This document shows, in pieces, positions 1 through 9,137 of a stretch of DNA of 40,670 bases (positions within the stretch are counted from its first letter, which is position 1; every line of letters starts with the position of its first letter). The position numbers were made by a program, and so were the translations under genes. The notes under the pieces were generated by a model, which saw only the letters and a program-made list of their open reading frames with translations, had not been told where the DNA came from and did no database searches. The stretch is from NCBI GenBank assembly GCA_027493055.1, contig JAPUDO010000116.1, positions 386 through 41,055 on the forward strand, in the 5' to 3' direction. The stretch comes from Niabella sp. (lineage in GTDB: Bacteria > Bacteroidota > Bacteroidia > Chitinophagales > Chitinophagaceae).

Positions 1-506
1 AACTGACCAGCCTGAGCAAAGCTGAGCAAAAAGAAAAGCTGGAATCGCTGATCGCTGAATTCAGGCTGGGGCACGTGCGTAAAAGCAACGGCGATGTATT
101 AAGTGGCGGAGAGCGCCGCAGAACTGAAATTGCCCGCGCACTGGCCGTAAATCCTAAGTTTATTTTGCTGGACGAACCCTTTGCCGGTATCGACCCTATT
201 GCCGTGGAAGATATTCAAAGTATTGTAGCCAAGCTTAAGTTTAAAAACATTGGTATATTAATTACTGACCACAACGTGAATGAAACCCTCTCTATTTGCG
301 ACAGGGCTTATTTATTGATTGACGGGAAAATATTTGAAAATGGCACTGCCGAAGAGCTGGCAGCCAACGAGCAGGTGCGCAAACTTTACCTGGGACGCAA
401 CTTTGAACTGAAACGAAAGGACTATTTACACGAAGAAGCCAAACAGGATATAAAACAAACAGCGGCTGAAGGCGCCATTGAAGAGCTGCCAACAGGAGGA
501 GCCTGA
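1..506 (+). CDS. lptB: LPS export ABC transporter ATP-binding protein LptB (3' part)
   Basis: This is the cytoplasmic ATPase of the LptBFG transporter, which extracts lipopolysaccharide from the inner membrane and drives it across the Lpt bridge. Only the C-terminal part is in the window. The frame is open from base 3, and the GTG at 75 is an internal Val codon, not the start. Visible motifs are the ABC signature LSGGE, Walker B FILLDEPF, the D-loop that follows, and the switch-histidine stretch LITDH. The tail after [18 protein letters not shown] is typical of LptB rather than of amino-acid ABC ATPases and has a short charged extension. Walker A lies upstream of the window. The stop is at 504-506, directly followed by a hairpin. 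Identification is from family knowledge and is strong; the partial state is seen directly. Confidence 0.93.
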   Translation, partial: LTSLSKAEQKEKLESLIAEFRLGHVRKSNGDVLSGGERRRTEIARALAVNPKFILLDEPFAGIDPIAVEDIQSIVAKLKFKNIGILITDHNVNETLSICDRAYLLIDGKIFENGTAEELAANEQVRKLYLGRNFELKRKDYLHEEAKQDIKQTAAEGAIEELPTGGA

Positions 507-516
507 TTAAAACAAA

Positions 517-544
517 ACTGCCCGCTACGTTAATAGCGGACAGT
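517..544 (+). terminator. Hairpin after lptB, probable terminator
   Basis: ACTG-CCGCTA pairs with TAGCGG-CAGT around a 6-nt loop, with one internal mismatch (C521/A540), 10 bp downstream of the lptB stop. The trailing T stretch is short and interrupted, so termination strength is uncertain. It could also serve the convergent minus-strand gene ending at 580. Confidence 0.6.
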
Positions 545-579
545 TTGCTCTTAAACCTTAATCCAGGTCAGCCTCCAAA

Positions 580-867
580 TTATGAAACCATATTTTCCTG
601 CGGCTGCAGGTTATTATCCTTTATGAATTGATCCCTGTAGGCAGTAAAGTCATTTAAAAGACTATCAATAGCTTCAACAGATTTATCGGAATATTCATGG
701 ATATCAGGCAATGTGTCAGATAACAGGCCTATATCCAGATTTATATTTTCAGCTTCAATTTGAGCTACCTTTTTTAATACTGCTGTTTCACTGTTTTTAA
801 GGTCTTCCAGCTCCCTTACAATTTTACCCATCATTTCAAGCTTTTCCATCTTTTCCATTGTATTCAT
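580..867 (-). CDS. Small hypothetical coiled-coil protein
   Basis: About 95 residues, not recognised. The frame is open to 918, but the N-terminal residues of the longer version look non-genic, so I prefer the ATG at 867 (MNTMEKMEKLEMM). The protein is rich in Glu, Lys and Leu with heptad-like spacing in its first 60 residues (MGKIVRELEDLKNSETAVLKKVAQIEAEN), suggesting an alpha-helical or coiled-coil fold. It has no signal peptide or membrane segment and is probably cytoplasmic. It converges with lptB across a 73-bp gap that holds the hairpin. No function can be assigned. Confidence 0.55.
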   Translation of the reverse strand: MNTMEKMEKLEMMGKIVRELEDLKNSETAVLKKVAQIEAENINLDIGLLSDTLPDIHEYSDKSVEAIDSLLNDFTAYRDQFIKDNNLQPQENMVS

Positions 868-1248
868 TTTTTGTTTTAAAAAATTCAAACAGCTTAACTG
901 TCCCTGTTTGTAAAACAAATACTGTACAAAAAGCAGAAAGACCCATATTATTTAGCTAATTATTTAGAAATCTGACGGTTTTTCTTAATAAATTGTAAAG
1001 GTTTGCTTTTGTAGTTTAAGTTTTCACATATTGAGCAAGAGTTTGATAATCAATATCGCTGCTCCAGGTTATCTATTTGCAGTGTGAAATCAATGATGTG
1101 ATGATGTATATAAGTATCGTCACATCAACCAGCGGGAGATGTCTTAACGAAATGCCTGTTACCATCGCAATTCCACTGCACGTTTCTTACAACACAAATT
1201 GATAACCCGGGAATAACGACATTTCTATTTATGCTATGGTACCATTGA
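868..1248. other. Non-coding spacer
   Basis: This AT-rich spacer of about 380 bp lies between the small coiled-coil gene and the helicase gene end. I see no convincing ORF. Its only clear structure is the inverted repeat at 1095-1126, listed separately. Confidence 0.5.
1095..1126. repeat. Inverted repeat / hairpin GATGTGATGAT-N10-ATCGTCACATC
   Basis: Two 11-bp arms (1095-1105 and 1116-1126) pair with one G-T wobble around the loop GTATATAAGT. No T run follows, so it is not a typical intrinsic terminator. It lies 123 bp past the stop of the minus-strand helicase gene. It could be an operator or the 3' structure of the helicase mRNA. Confidence 0.45.
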
Positions 1249-3369
1249 TCAAGGCTTGCCTGATTTATAATTAAAATGATTGAGCAATACCCTTATCTCA
1301 TTATACCCAAAAGAATCAGGCAATACATTTTTCCATTCTGTAAGACTTTTAAATTTATATTTCCGGAACCGGTCTTCAAACAGCTGCAGCTGCTCCAGGG
1401 TAAACAGCCGGTCCATATCCAGTACCCCTGCACTGGCCATCCTTGCAAGATGGCTTAATACCGTACCTTCGGTAATATTTCTTATCCGGGCAATTTCGCC
1501 GGGCGTTTTTCCTTCTTCAAAAAGCTGGTAACTAATAATATGAGCGGGCTTTTTAGCAACATCGGTTTTTACAGGGGCCGGTTCCCCTTCATATAAAGCC
1601 AGCTCAAAAAGCTTTGCCTCTTTTAGTGATGAAAGATAAGACCCCGTTACTTCTATAAAACCTTTTAATACTTCGTTATAAGCCTTCAACCCTTTTGCGC
1701 CCCTGGTTTCTGCATAACATGCTTTAGCCGGTGAAAAAACATTCCCGCTGATGTTCTCAAAAAAGAATTTCACAGCGCCTTTACATTTTTCTTCAACAGC
1801 ACCCCAGTTGCCTTGCAGCGCTGTATATTGCTTCAGGTTATGGTTTAACCAGGCAGAAAACTTTTCAAAAACCCCATTTACCTCCTTCAGTTGTTTTACT
1901 ACAGCTTCAGCATGCGGCAGGATTTCTTCATTATCCAGCACACTGCTTTTTCCAATGGCTTGTATCCAGTCTTCAGCTTCACTTATTAACTGCTGAACAT
2001 CCAGCTTCTGAAGCAATTTGCTTCCTGCATAGCCGTATTGCTCCGAAGCCAGGATACCTGCTATTTTATCATTAGCATCCGTTTCTTTTTGAAAGCGATA
2101 AATACGGTCATCATTAATAATGGCATGAGGAGGGATCTTTGATTTCAGCACTATCCCTTCCAATGTTCTGCAACGGCTAAGCGCCACATATACCTGCCCG
2201 CTGGTGAAGGACCGGCCTGCATCAATAATCACTTTATCAAATGTAAGCCCTTGGCTTTTATGAATAGTTACCGCCCAGGCCAGCTTAAAAGGGAACTGCT
2301 CATAACGGCCTACCACATCTTCTGCGATTTTATTTTCTTCATCAACATAATATTTTTTGTTCTCCCATTTTTCCCGCGTTATTGTCAGCATTTCAGTTTC
2401 ATCCTGTGGAAGCACTTTTACTTCATCATCATCCAGCTCCATGATCGTTGCCAGCTTGCCATTGTAAAACCTTTTTTCCTCCTCTATATCATTTCTGATA
2501 AACATCACCTGGGCACCTTCCTTCAGTTCAAGTGCTTCATCGTTAGGATATAAATGCGGCTTAAACTCCCCCCATACAACAGCATTATATACATGGCTCT
2601 TTCCTTCCAGCTGGTCCAGGTGCTTTTTATTAATGGCATCGGCCATATAATTATGAGAAACCAGGTGAACATAAAACTCCTCTGGCTCAAAAAAAGGCTG
2701 GTAGCGGCTGTGCAACAAGCCAAAGTCTATATTTTCTATATCATTATCCCTTATGGCATTTAAAAGGTGCAGGAACGCTGCATCTGTTTGCCTGTACACT
2801 TTGGTAAGAGAAACGGTTAACAGGTCCAGTCCTTCCAGTACCCGGGCTTCAAAAAAGAAAGGCGACCTATAATAGCTGTAAAGGACCGCTTCATTTTCCT
2901 GTTTTACCACGGGAGGCAATTGGTACAGGTCTCCTATAAAAAGCACCTGCACGCCACCAAAACGCTGTTGCGACTTCCGGGCGCTTCTTAAAGCAAGGTC
3001 CAGCATATCCAGCACATCGCAGCGTAACATAGAGACTTCATCAATAACCAGGATCTCAAGCGTCCTGAGTAGTTTTAATTTATCCCGCCGGTATTTGAAA
3101 TGGGGCAACAGGTTAGGGATATTGATAGCACTGTTGGGGTCTGTAAAATCTGTAGTAGGCACAAAAGTAGTCAGCGGCAGGCCAAACATAGAATGTATAG
3201 TTACACCACCGGCATTAATAGCAGCAATACCTGTAGGCGCCACAACAGCAAACTTCTTGGATGTCTTTTGCGTAAAGTTCTGGAGAAAAGTGGTTTTACC
3301 TGTTCCTGCCCTGCCTGTGAGGAAGATGCTCCGGTTAGTGTGCTCTATTAATTCAAAAAGGTGTTGCAA
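1249..3369 (-). CDS. PIF1-like superfamily 1 DNA helicase with C-terminal helix-turn-helix
   Basis: ATP-dependent DNA helicase of the PIF1/RecD-like group. Walker A GRAGTGKT is near residues 19-26, Walker B VIDEVSM near 110, an FIGDLYQLPPV motif III follows, and the late motif TIHKSQGLTFDKV is near 370. Together they make a complete SF1B core in the first 430 residues. The C-terminus carries an HTH (SYQLFEEGKTPGEIARIRN...TEGTVLSHLARM), as in the HTH_40 domain joined to such helicases in Bacteroidota; the middle part may be HRDC-like. The start appears to be TTG at 3369: the in-frame stop TAA lies only six codons upstream with no ATG between, and the next internal Met would remove Walker A. 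It is probably a genome-maintenance enzyme; the substrate is not known. Confidence 0.88.
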   Translation of the reverse strand: MQHLFELIEHTNRSIFLTGRAGTGKTTFLQNFTQKTSKKFAVVAPTGIAAINAGGVTIHSMFGLPLTTFVPTTDFTDPNSAINIPNLLPHFKYRRDKLKLLRTLEILVIDEVSMLRCDVLDMLDLALRSARKSQQRFGGVQVLFIGDLYQLPPVVKQENEAVLYSYYRSPFFFEARVLEGLDLLTVSLTKVYRQTDAAFLHLLNAIRDNDIENIDFGLLHSRYQPFFEPEEFYVHLVSHNYMADAINKKHLDQLEGKSHVYNAVVWGEFKPHLYPNDEALELKEGAQVMFIRNDIEEEKRFYNGKLATIMELDDDEVKVLPQDETEMLTITREKWENKKYYVDEENKIAEDVVGRYEQFPFKLAWAVTIHKSQGLTFDKVIIDAGRSFTSGQVYVALSRCRTLEGIVLKSKIPPHAIINDDRIYRFQKETDANDKIAGILASEQYGYAGSKLLQKLDVQQLISEAEDWIQAIGKSSVLDNEEILPHAEAVVKQLKEVNGVFEKFSAWLNHNLKQYTALQGNWGAVEEKCKGAVKFFFENISGNVFSPAKACYAETRGAKGLKAYNEVLKGFIEVTGSYLSSLKEAKLFELALYEGEPAPVKTDVAKKPAHIISYQLFEEGKTPGEIARIRNITEGTVLSHLARMASAGVLDMDRLFTLEQLQLFEDRFRKYKFKSLTEWKNVLPDSFGYNEIRVLLNHFNYKSGKP

Positions 3370-3452
3370 GAAATACGTTTTACCTGGTTACATTTTATGA
3401 TGTAAAGATGGCACATTTCATTGAAAATTCAGCATCAGGAAAGTTACCCTAT

Positions 3453-3481
3453 AAAAAAACCGCCTCAAAGCTGAGACGGTT
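3453..3481 (-). terminator. Intrinsic terminator of the OmpA-family gene
   Basis: Read on the minus strand, AACCG-CTCA pairs with TGAG-CGGTT around a 4-nt loop (3458-3481, one internal mismatch) and is followed by seven T (3459-3453). It sits 22 bp after the stop of the gene ending at 3504. Confidence 0.8.
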
Positions 3482-3503
3482 CTGTTTATAGCAAAAAGTT
3501 CAT

Positions 3504-5201
3504 TTAGTTTTTGCGAAGATTAGGATGCGGAGGAGCTACCTGGTTAGGACCATCTTCTCCGGGAGCAGCAGCACGAATGTCTACTGCATCACAATCACCA
3601 CCTTCCTGGCCTGAGCTAAAGATAAACCTGTCGCTGCTTACACCTTCTTTCTCTACCAGATGAGAGATCACTTTGTTTACATGATCCCAGCTTAACTGCT
3701 GCTGGCGTTTAGTTGCTGCGCAGTATCCTACTACTACAACTTTACAGTTCGGATTAGCTTTCAGCTTGGCTGCTACAACTGCTAAAGTAGCAGCAGCATC
3801 TGAAGAAAGTTTATTAGAGTTAGGTGCAAAATGAATGCTAGGTAAAGCGCCTAAAGAAACAGCACAATCGCTTACAGCAGGAGCGCATCCTTCAGGACAA
3901 GGACATTTACCTACACCATCAGCATCTACCGGCTGGCAGTATGTTGGAGTGATCAGCTCTTTATCCTTACAATCAGGTACACCGTCACCATCAGTATCGA
4001 GGCTTACACCATGAGTATCAACAGGGCAACCTGCAGGAGTTTGCTCCTGGTCAAACTGGTCTGTTACACCATCACCATCAGCATCCGGAAGAACAATCTC
4101 AGGAACCCTGCGAAGCTCACCATAAGCATAGTTCATAGAGTTTAACCAGTAAAGAGGCTCAACCCTCCTAGACTTATTACCCAGATTGAAATTTAAACCA
4201 ACTGTAAGGTAGTTCATGAAATCTTTATCAGGCGATAATGATCCGTTGTTCTCCCAACGCTGACCATCTAACAGATCAGTACCATTGTAGATAACCCTGT
4301 CTTCAATTGCCAGGTTCATCCTCGGGCTTAAACGAAAGGCTACACCAATACCACCCGAAATTGAGGGAGCAATAGAACCCCTGAACATATTGGAATAAGG
4401 AACGCTGGGATTTCTTTCTATAGGCGTATCATACTCACCGTTCTGAAGGTTTTTTAACTGCTTCAAAATGTCTTTACGATTGGCGTATTCTCCAGTGCTC
4501 TTAATTTTAGTAAAATCATAAGCAGCGCTTTCCCTGTCCCCGTCAATCTGATGCATTGCGTCTACACGTCCTTTCCAGGTGCTGATACCAATACCTGCTA
4601 ACCCGTAAAAAGTAATCCCTGTCTGAGCTTTATAAAAACGTATGTTGTGGATATTAGCTACCATCTGCAGGCTAAGCTCCTGCACTTCAGTTTTATAGTT
4701 ATAATAAACGTTAGGATATTCAACCGGGTTAAAAACGTTAGCCCCTTCAATAGCACTGTTCTTGGTATAACGATAGAACCAGGGGTTAGCGTATCCTACG
4801 TATTTATAACCGCTGGAAGGCTTCCAGTCCTGGCCGGTACCTATACCGTACATGTACTCCAGGCGTAAAGAAAGCGTATGCCCCAGTGACTTCCTGATGT
4901 GAGCGCCAAAGCCCGGGCTTAACAATACAGAAGCCACATCTCCGTTTATAGTGAATAAACCACCCTTAATACCAATTTCCCACATGTCTTTTGGCTTACC
5001 GGGATAGTCATAATTGCCTACCATAAACTCTTTATGCTGAGGCAATTGTTTGCTGTTGTAATAATTTTCATCTGTTACGGAGTAAGTACCGTAAATAGGA
5101 TGCGGTGCCGTATAAGGATGCGAAGGGCTAACCTGCGCGTATGTACTGCCTAAACAGGCAACGGCTCCTACAATAAGGCTAAGGATTTTTGAATGTTTCA
5201 T
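3504..5201 (-). CDS. OmpA-family outer membrane protein with type 3 (Asp-rich) repeats
   Basis: 565-aa exported protein: signal peptide 1-22 (ends STYAQ), an N-terminal beta-barrel-like region to about 360, two Ca-binding-type repeats (DADGDGVTDQFD near 372 and DTDGDGVPDCKD near 402), a Cys-rich linker, and a C-terminal OmpA-like domain (SIHFAPNSNKLSSDAAATL onward). Such proteins normally anchor the outer membrane to peptidoglycan. The peptidoglycan-binding region is unusual: where the family typically has a GHTD-type Asp and an LSxxRAxxV Arg, this protein reads VGYCAATK and LSWDHVNKV, so both residues that contact diaminopimelate appear replaced. It has its own promoter and terminator and is monocistronic. 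Confidence 0.88.
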   Translation of the reverse strand: MKHSKILSLIVGAVACLGSTYAQVSPSHPYTAPHPIYGTYSVTDENYYNSKQLPQHKEFMVGNYDYPGKPKDMWEIGIKGGLFTINGDVASVLLSPGFGAHIRKSLGHTLSLRLEYMYGIGTGQDWKPSSGYKYVGYANPWFYRYTKNSAIEGANVFNPVEYPNVYYNYKTEVQELSLQMVANIHNIRFYKAQTGITFYGLAGIGISTWKGRVDAMHQIDGDRESAAYDFTKIKSTGEYANRKDILKQLKNLQNGEYDTPIERNPSVPYSNMFRGSIAPSISGGIGVAFRLSPRMNLAIEDRVIYNGTDLLDGQRWENNGSLSPDKDFMNYLTVGLNFNLGNKSRRVEPLYWLNSMNYAYGELRRVPEIVLPDADGDGVTDQFDQEQTPAGCPVDTHGVSLDTDGDGVPDCKDKELITPTYCQPVDADGVGKCPCPEGCAPAVSDCAVSLGALPSIHFAPNSNKLSSDAAATLAVVAAKLKANPNCKVVVVGYCAATKRQQQLSWDHVNKVISHLVEKEGVSSDRFIFSSGQEGGDCDAVDIRAAAPGEDGPNQVAPPHPNLRKN

Positions 5202-5300
5202 ACTTCTTTTTGATTTTGGCGTATATATATTATATATATAGATATATAGATATTTAAATTGTTTTACCTTAATAAGTAATCATAAATATATATCAAGAGG

Positions 5301-5331
5301 CAAATATATGACATATAATATAACTACCAAA
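5301..5331 (-). promoter_or_regulatory. Bacteroidota-type promoter of the OmpA-family gene
   Basis: On the minus strand a -33 TTTG (5331-5328) is followed after 19 nt by a perfect -7 TATATTTG (5308-5301), matching the TTTG / TAnnTTTG consensus known for the primary sigma factor of Bacteroides and Flavobacterium. The predicted start near 5295 gives an AT-rich leader of about 95 nt containing alternating TA tracts. Confidence 0.75.
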
Positions 5332-5352
5332 GAATTGTTAAACTTCCAAAAA

Positions 5353-7518
5353 TCAGTCTTTTATTTTTAAGTAAAACCGGATACCCTCGTAAATACCGGC
5401 AGATAATTTGTTCCGGGCAAAATATACGCTGCGTTTTCCCTTAAGCACATCCAGTTCCTTGCTGTAATTGGCTACTACAATCCCTTTTGCCTGTCCCTGC
5501 AGCATGTCTATATCGTTACCGCCATTGCCCGCTGTTATAAACTGCTCAACGGGTATTTTCCATTTATAACTTAAATACCTTACCACGTTCCCTTTGCCGG
5601 CCCTGCGTGGAATGATATCAAGGTACTTATTATCCGTGAGCAACACTTTTGCATATAACTTTTTATCATACAATATTTTATTAATATAAGCCAGATCATC
5701 GCCGGTAAACTTATCCCCGGTAAAATAGCTTATCTTATAAGGCCATTGAGCATCCTCTCCCTGTAGCTTTATAGGAGCCACTTCTTTCATTGCCTGTACA
5801 ATAGCCTCTCTTTTCCACTGATGGTTGATGTGCTTTTCCCAGCCTGCGTCAGAAATAAGGTCTTTAGTATAATACAGCTCCGTTCCTGCTGAACAAATAA
5901 GAATATGAGGATCTATAAAAGGATATTTTGCAATGGCGGCTTTCAGCAGTTCTTTATTCCTGCCACTTGAAATACCAAAAACGGTCTCCGGGTGCTCTTT
6001 TAACCAGCTCATCAATGTTTCCAGGCCGGTTATATCATCGCCGTCAACAAGGGTGCCATCTAAATCACTGATAAGGAATAAGCGGGCATCGGCCAGCTTC
6101 CGGCCAAAAGAGGTTTCGGCATGAAACTTTTCTGCCTTTTCTTCAAAAATATTATTGACGGTTTCCACGTATTTCTCCGCATGTTTGTTCCACGCATAAT
6201 CTTCGGCGCCGGCTTTTATACCATTGGCAGAGTATTGCTCCCATAAAGCACGGTCAGCAATGATCTTTTTCAGCGCTGTTGCTATTGCTGCCGTATCTTC
6301 CACATCTACTAACAGCCCGTTGCCGGCATTTTCAACAATCTCCTTGGGTCCGCCGGTTGGAGACGCCACTATAGGCAAGCCGCAGGCGGCGGCTTCCACA
6401 ATCGTCAGCCCGAAGTTTTCGCCGGGCGTAGCATTTACAAAAACGCCTTTTTTACGTGCCGCTATGCGGTAAATCTCGGGCACTTCCACAGCAGGATCAT
6501 TCTTTTTGGGCAATGCCATTTTTCCATACAAATCGTACTTATCCATGAGCAGGAGCAGGTTGGTTAGTATTTCCTGCTCATCATCAGGCATTTGTGAAAT
6601 ATCCTTTCTTACACCCGCAAAAATAGCCAGGTTGGCCATGGCCTGTAATTCCTTATCCTGGCCATAGCTGTTAATAATGGCTTCAAAATTCTTTCTTTTA
6701 TCAGCCCTGCCAATAGAAAGTACCAGGGGCTTATCAGCATTAAATAAAAAACGCTCAATCTCTGAATGTATCTTGTACATGGCCTGCTCCTGCTCCAGGG
6801 TCATTTCAAAAGCAGGCATTTCAAGGCGATAATAGGGGTAGAACACATCGCTGTTAATGCCGGGAGGTATTACCTTAAAACTGGTACTGTCCTTATTATT
6901 ATAATCCCTGTACTGCGTATTGATCTCGTGTTGCGTGCTTACAATCACTACATCGGCATTAGCAATAGCCCTTTCTTCCTCATCAATACGCCTTTGCATA
7001 TTAAAACGCTCATTCACTTTTTTTTCATCCCATCCCTGGCTTAACAATATTTTCTTTTTATTGCGCCCCAGCGAATGCCCGGTAGCAATAAAAGGAAGCG
7101 CAAAAATTTTGCTCAGCTCACATGCAATGTAGTTCCCATCAGCATAATGGCCATGCAATACATCAGGATAATCATCTTCATCTTCATAAAAACGGATGGT
7201 ATTATTAATAAACTCATCCAGGTGATCCCAAAGCTGTTCCTTTTCTTTGTAAAGATGCCCGCCACAATCTATCCGCACAATACGTGCTTTTTCATTCACG
7301 CTTTCTATGGGTTGGCTATAAGCGTCAGATACCCTTTTATCTATAATTCTGCGGGTGAACAGGTCCACTTTTCTTACCTGCGGATGCTTTGACAACGCTT
7401 CCAGCAGCTCCAGCACGTATTTCACCTGTCCGCCGGTATCCTTGTCACGCCCTATTTCTGCATTTTTAAACCTTATTAAACCGTGAGGACTGAATAATTG
7501 TATATAATAATGTTTCAT
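5353..7518 (-). CDS. Sucrose-phosphate synthase-like glycosyltransferase fused to HAD sucrose-phosphatase-like domain
   Basis: About 721 aa. The N-terminal half is a GT4 glycosyltransferase with the sucrose-phosphate-synthase pattern: a GLIRF...EIGRDKDTGGQVKYV motif near residues 20-42 (numbered from an upstream TTG), GHSLGRNK near 154, SIGRADKRKN near 275 and the EX7E element ENFGLTIVE near 374-382. The C-terminal 240 residues form a HAD phosphatase (SDLDGTLVDGDD near 491, GNGGNDIDML near the end) as in SPS-SPP fusions. Expected reaction: UDP-glucose plus fructose-6-phosphate to sucrose-6-phosphate, then dephosphorylation to sucrose. The frame is open to TTG 7539, but ATG 7518 (MKHYYIQLFSPHGL) matches the family start. 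It is divergent from the GH32-like gene at 7650. The exact sugar acceptor is inferred. Confidence 0.85.
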   Translation of the reverse strand: MKHYYIQLFSPHGLIRFKNAEIGRDKDTGGQVKYVLELLEALSKHPQVRKVDLFTRRIIDKRVSDAYSQPIESVNEKARIVRIDCGGHLYKEKEQLWDHLDEFINNTIRFYEDEDDYPDVLHGHYADGNYIACELSKIFALPFIATGHSLGRNKKKILLSQGWDEKKVNERFNMQRRIDEEERAIANADVVIVSTQHEINTQYRDYNNKDSTSFKVIPPGINSDVFYPYYRLEMPAFEMTLEQEQAMYKIHSEIERFLFNADKPLVLSIGRADKRKNFEAIINSYGQDKELQAMANLAIFAGVRKDISQMPDDEQEILTNLLLLMDKYDLYGKMALPKKNDPAVEVPEIYRIAARKKGVFVNATPGENFGLTIVEAAACGLPIVASPTGGPKEIVENAGNGLLVDVEDTAAIATALKKIIADRALWEQYSANGIKAGAEDYAWNKHAEKYVETVNNIFEEKAEKFHAETSFGRKLADARLFLISDLDGTLVDGDDITGLETLMSWLKEHPETVFGISSGRNKELLKAAIAKYPFIDPHILICSAGTELYYTKDLISDAGWEKHINHQWKREAIVQAMKEVAPIKLQGEDAQWPYKISYFTGDKFTGDDLAYINKILYDKKLYAKVLLTDNKYLDIIPRRAGKGNVVRYLSYKWKIPVEQFITAGNGGNDIDMLQGQAKGIVVANYSKELDVLKGKRSVYFARNKLSAGIYEGIRFYLKIKD

Positions 7519-7649
7519 CCGTATGTTTTTTATTTTCAATACCGGATGCCCGACTGAACGGACTACGTAAAATTTCCCAACCTATGGCCATTTTCATTTT
7601 TCAGGTTGTGGTTTTCTGAGATAGCCGAAATATAGTTATTTTTAGATAA

Positions 7650-9137
7650 ATGCAAAATATACAAAGGAGTTTTTATACCGGCTCAGGCTTCAGCGACTGG
7701 GAAATAGGCGATGTTACCATTATCCTTCATAACGGGATATATCATTTGTTTCATCTTATTATACCTAATCATGATTATATAGCGCATGCAGTATCTAAAG
7801 ACTGTATTTCGTGGAAACGGGTAAAAAATGCCCTGTTTGTAGGCGATCCCGGCGAGTGGGATGATGATATGCTTTGGACCATGCATGTATATAAAACCGG
7901 TGAAGGTTTTGAAATGTACTATACAGGCCTTCAGCGAAAGCTGCGTGGCACTAATTCCTTAATAGGGCTGGCTGTATCAAAAGACCTTTACCACTGGGAG
8001 AAAAAAAACGAAGGTGTTTTCCCCATAGCCTCCAAAGGGCCCTGGTACGAAAGCATGGAAGACAGTCCCCGCAAATGGCTGAGCTTCCGGGATCCGTTCC
8101 GGTTTGATTATAAAAATGAGACCTACTACCTGGTATGTGCGCGCACTGCAAGCGGTCCTGTATCAAGGCGCGGCTGCATAGGGCTTTTAAAACATCATAA
8201 AGAAGGCATTGAATACCTGCCACCCCTTCACTACCCTATGGTATATGATGACCTGGAATGCCCCTGTGTCTTTGAGCTGAACGGAAAATATTATACTATT
8301 GCATCCATAAGAGAAGACATTAAAGTGCGCTATTGGTTCAGCCACGATTTCATGGACGAATACCACGCCTTTCACGCCAATGTTTTGCTCCCGCAGGGCA
8401 ATTACGCCGCAAGGGTTATAGAAAGTAAAAGCGGCAAGCTCCTGATCTATGCGTTTTTTTATACATCGGGCCTGATCAATTCCCACCGCGTATTTTTACC
8501 TCCCAAGCAATTAGATACCGATGAAAAAGGGAGGCTTTTGCTTAAAAGCTTTGATCATTGGGAGGCGATAGCTTATGATGATATTCCCCAAAACAGCTTT
8601 CCTTGTTTTAAAAGATTGTTCGGCAACAGCACCGCATCTTTTTCCGTTGAAGACAACAGGCTGGTAATGGGATCGCGCAGCGGATATGAAGTTTTCGTAT
8701 TTGAAAAACCTGATGATAATTTTATCTGGGAGGGCGTATTATCAGTAGAGGGCATGGGCAAATTAGGCCTGGTTACGGATATGGACGAAGAGGGTTCGGG
8801 CTATTATTATTCTTTTGACGTAGTAAACGGACATGTAGAGATAAGAGCCTGGGGATTTAACGAGGCGGATATACGGTCCAACTTCAAATTTAAAGTGCTG
8901 CAAGACAATATCTTCAGGATCAATGATAGTTATACTTATCATTTTAAGCTGATCCGGTACGGCGCTTATATAGAACTGGCCATTGACGGGCTGGTGAAGC
9001 TTACACTTATAGATTATAATTATAATAACCCGCTGATTGGGCTGTACTCGGCATCATCAGTTGTCTCTTTAAATAACAGCTTTATTAAAAAGCTGCCGCC
9101 ATTAGAAGATGAATATTTAATGGAATCAGAACCCTAA
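7650..9137 (+). CDS. GH32-like glycoside hydrolase (beta-fructosidase clan)
   Basis: 495-aa protein with a five-bladed beta-propeller pattern followed by a beta-sandwich-like C-terminal part (from about 345). Landmarks of the GH32/GH68 clan are present: FRDPF at 146-150 (transition-state Asp) and DLECPCVFEL with Glu203-Cys204 (acid/base EC motif). An Asp at position 21 in WEIGDVTIILHNGIYHLF sits where the WMNDPNG nucleophile block normally lies; that block is strongly degenerate. Propeller repeats such as AVSKDCISWKRV and AVSKDLYHWEKK are clear. There is no signal peptide, so it is probably cytoplasmic. Its position opposite a sucrose-phosphate synthase suggests intracellular sucrose or fructoside turnover. 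The fold and clan are well supported; the substrate is inferred. Confidence 0.78.
   Translation: MQNIQRSFYTGSGFSDWEIGDVTIILHNGIYHLFHLIIPNHDYIAHAVSKDCISWKRVKNALFVGDPGEWDDDMLWTMHVYKTGEGFEMYYTGLQRKLRGTNSLIGLAVSKDLYHWEKKNEGVFPIASKGPWYESMEDSPRKWLSFRDPFRFDYKNETYYLVCARTASGPVSRRGCIGLLKHHKEGIEYLPPLHYPMVYDDLECPCVFELNGKYYTIASIREDIKVRYWFSHDFMDEYHAFHANVLLPQGNYAARVIESKSGKLLIYAFFYTSGLINSHRVFLPPKQLDTDEKGRLLLKSFDHWEAIAYDDIPQNSFPCFKRLFGNSTASFSVEDNRLVMGSRSGYEVFVFEKPDDNFIWEGVLSVEGMGKLGLVTDMDEEGSGYYYSFDVVNGHVEIRAWGFNEADIRSNFKFKVLQDNIFRINDSYTYHFKLIRYGAYIELAIDGLVKLTLIDYNYNNPLIGLYSASSVVSLNNSFIKKLPPLEDEYLMESEP

Noticed and set aside
1095-1126. CRP-type binding site
   Set aside because: TGTGA and TCACA are present, but the spacing is far larger than the 6 bp of a CRP site.
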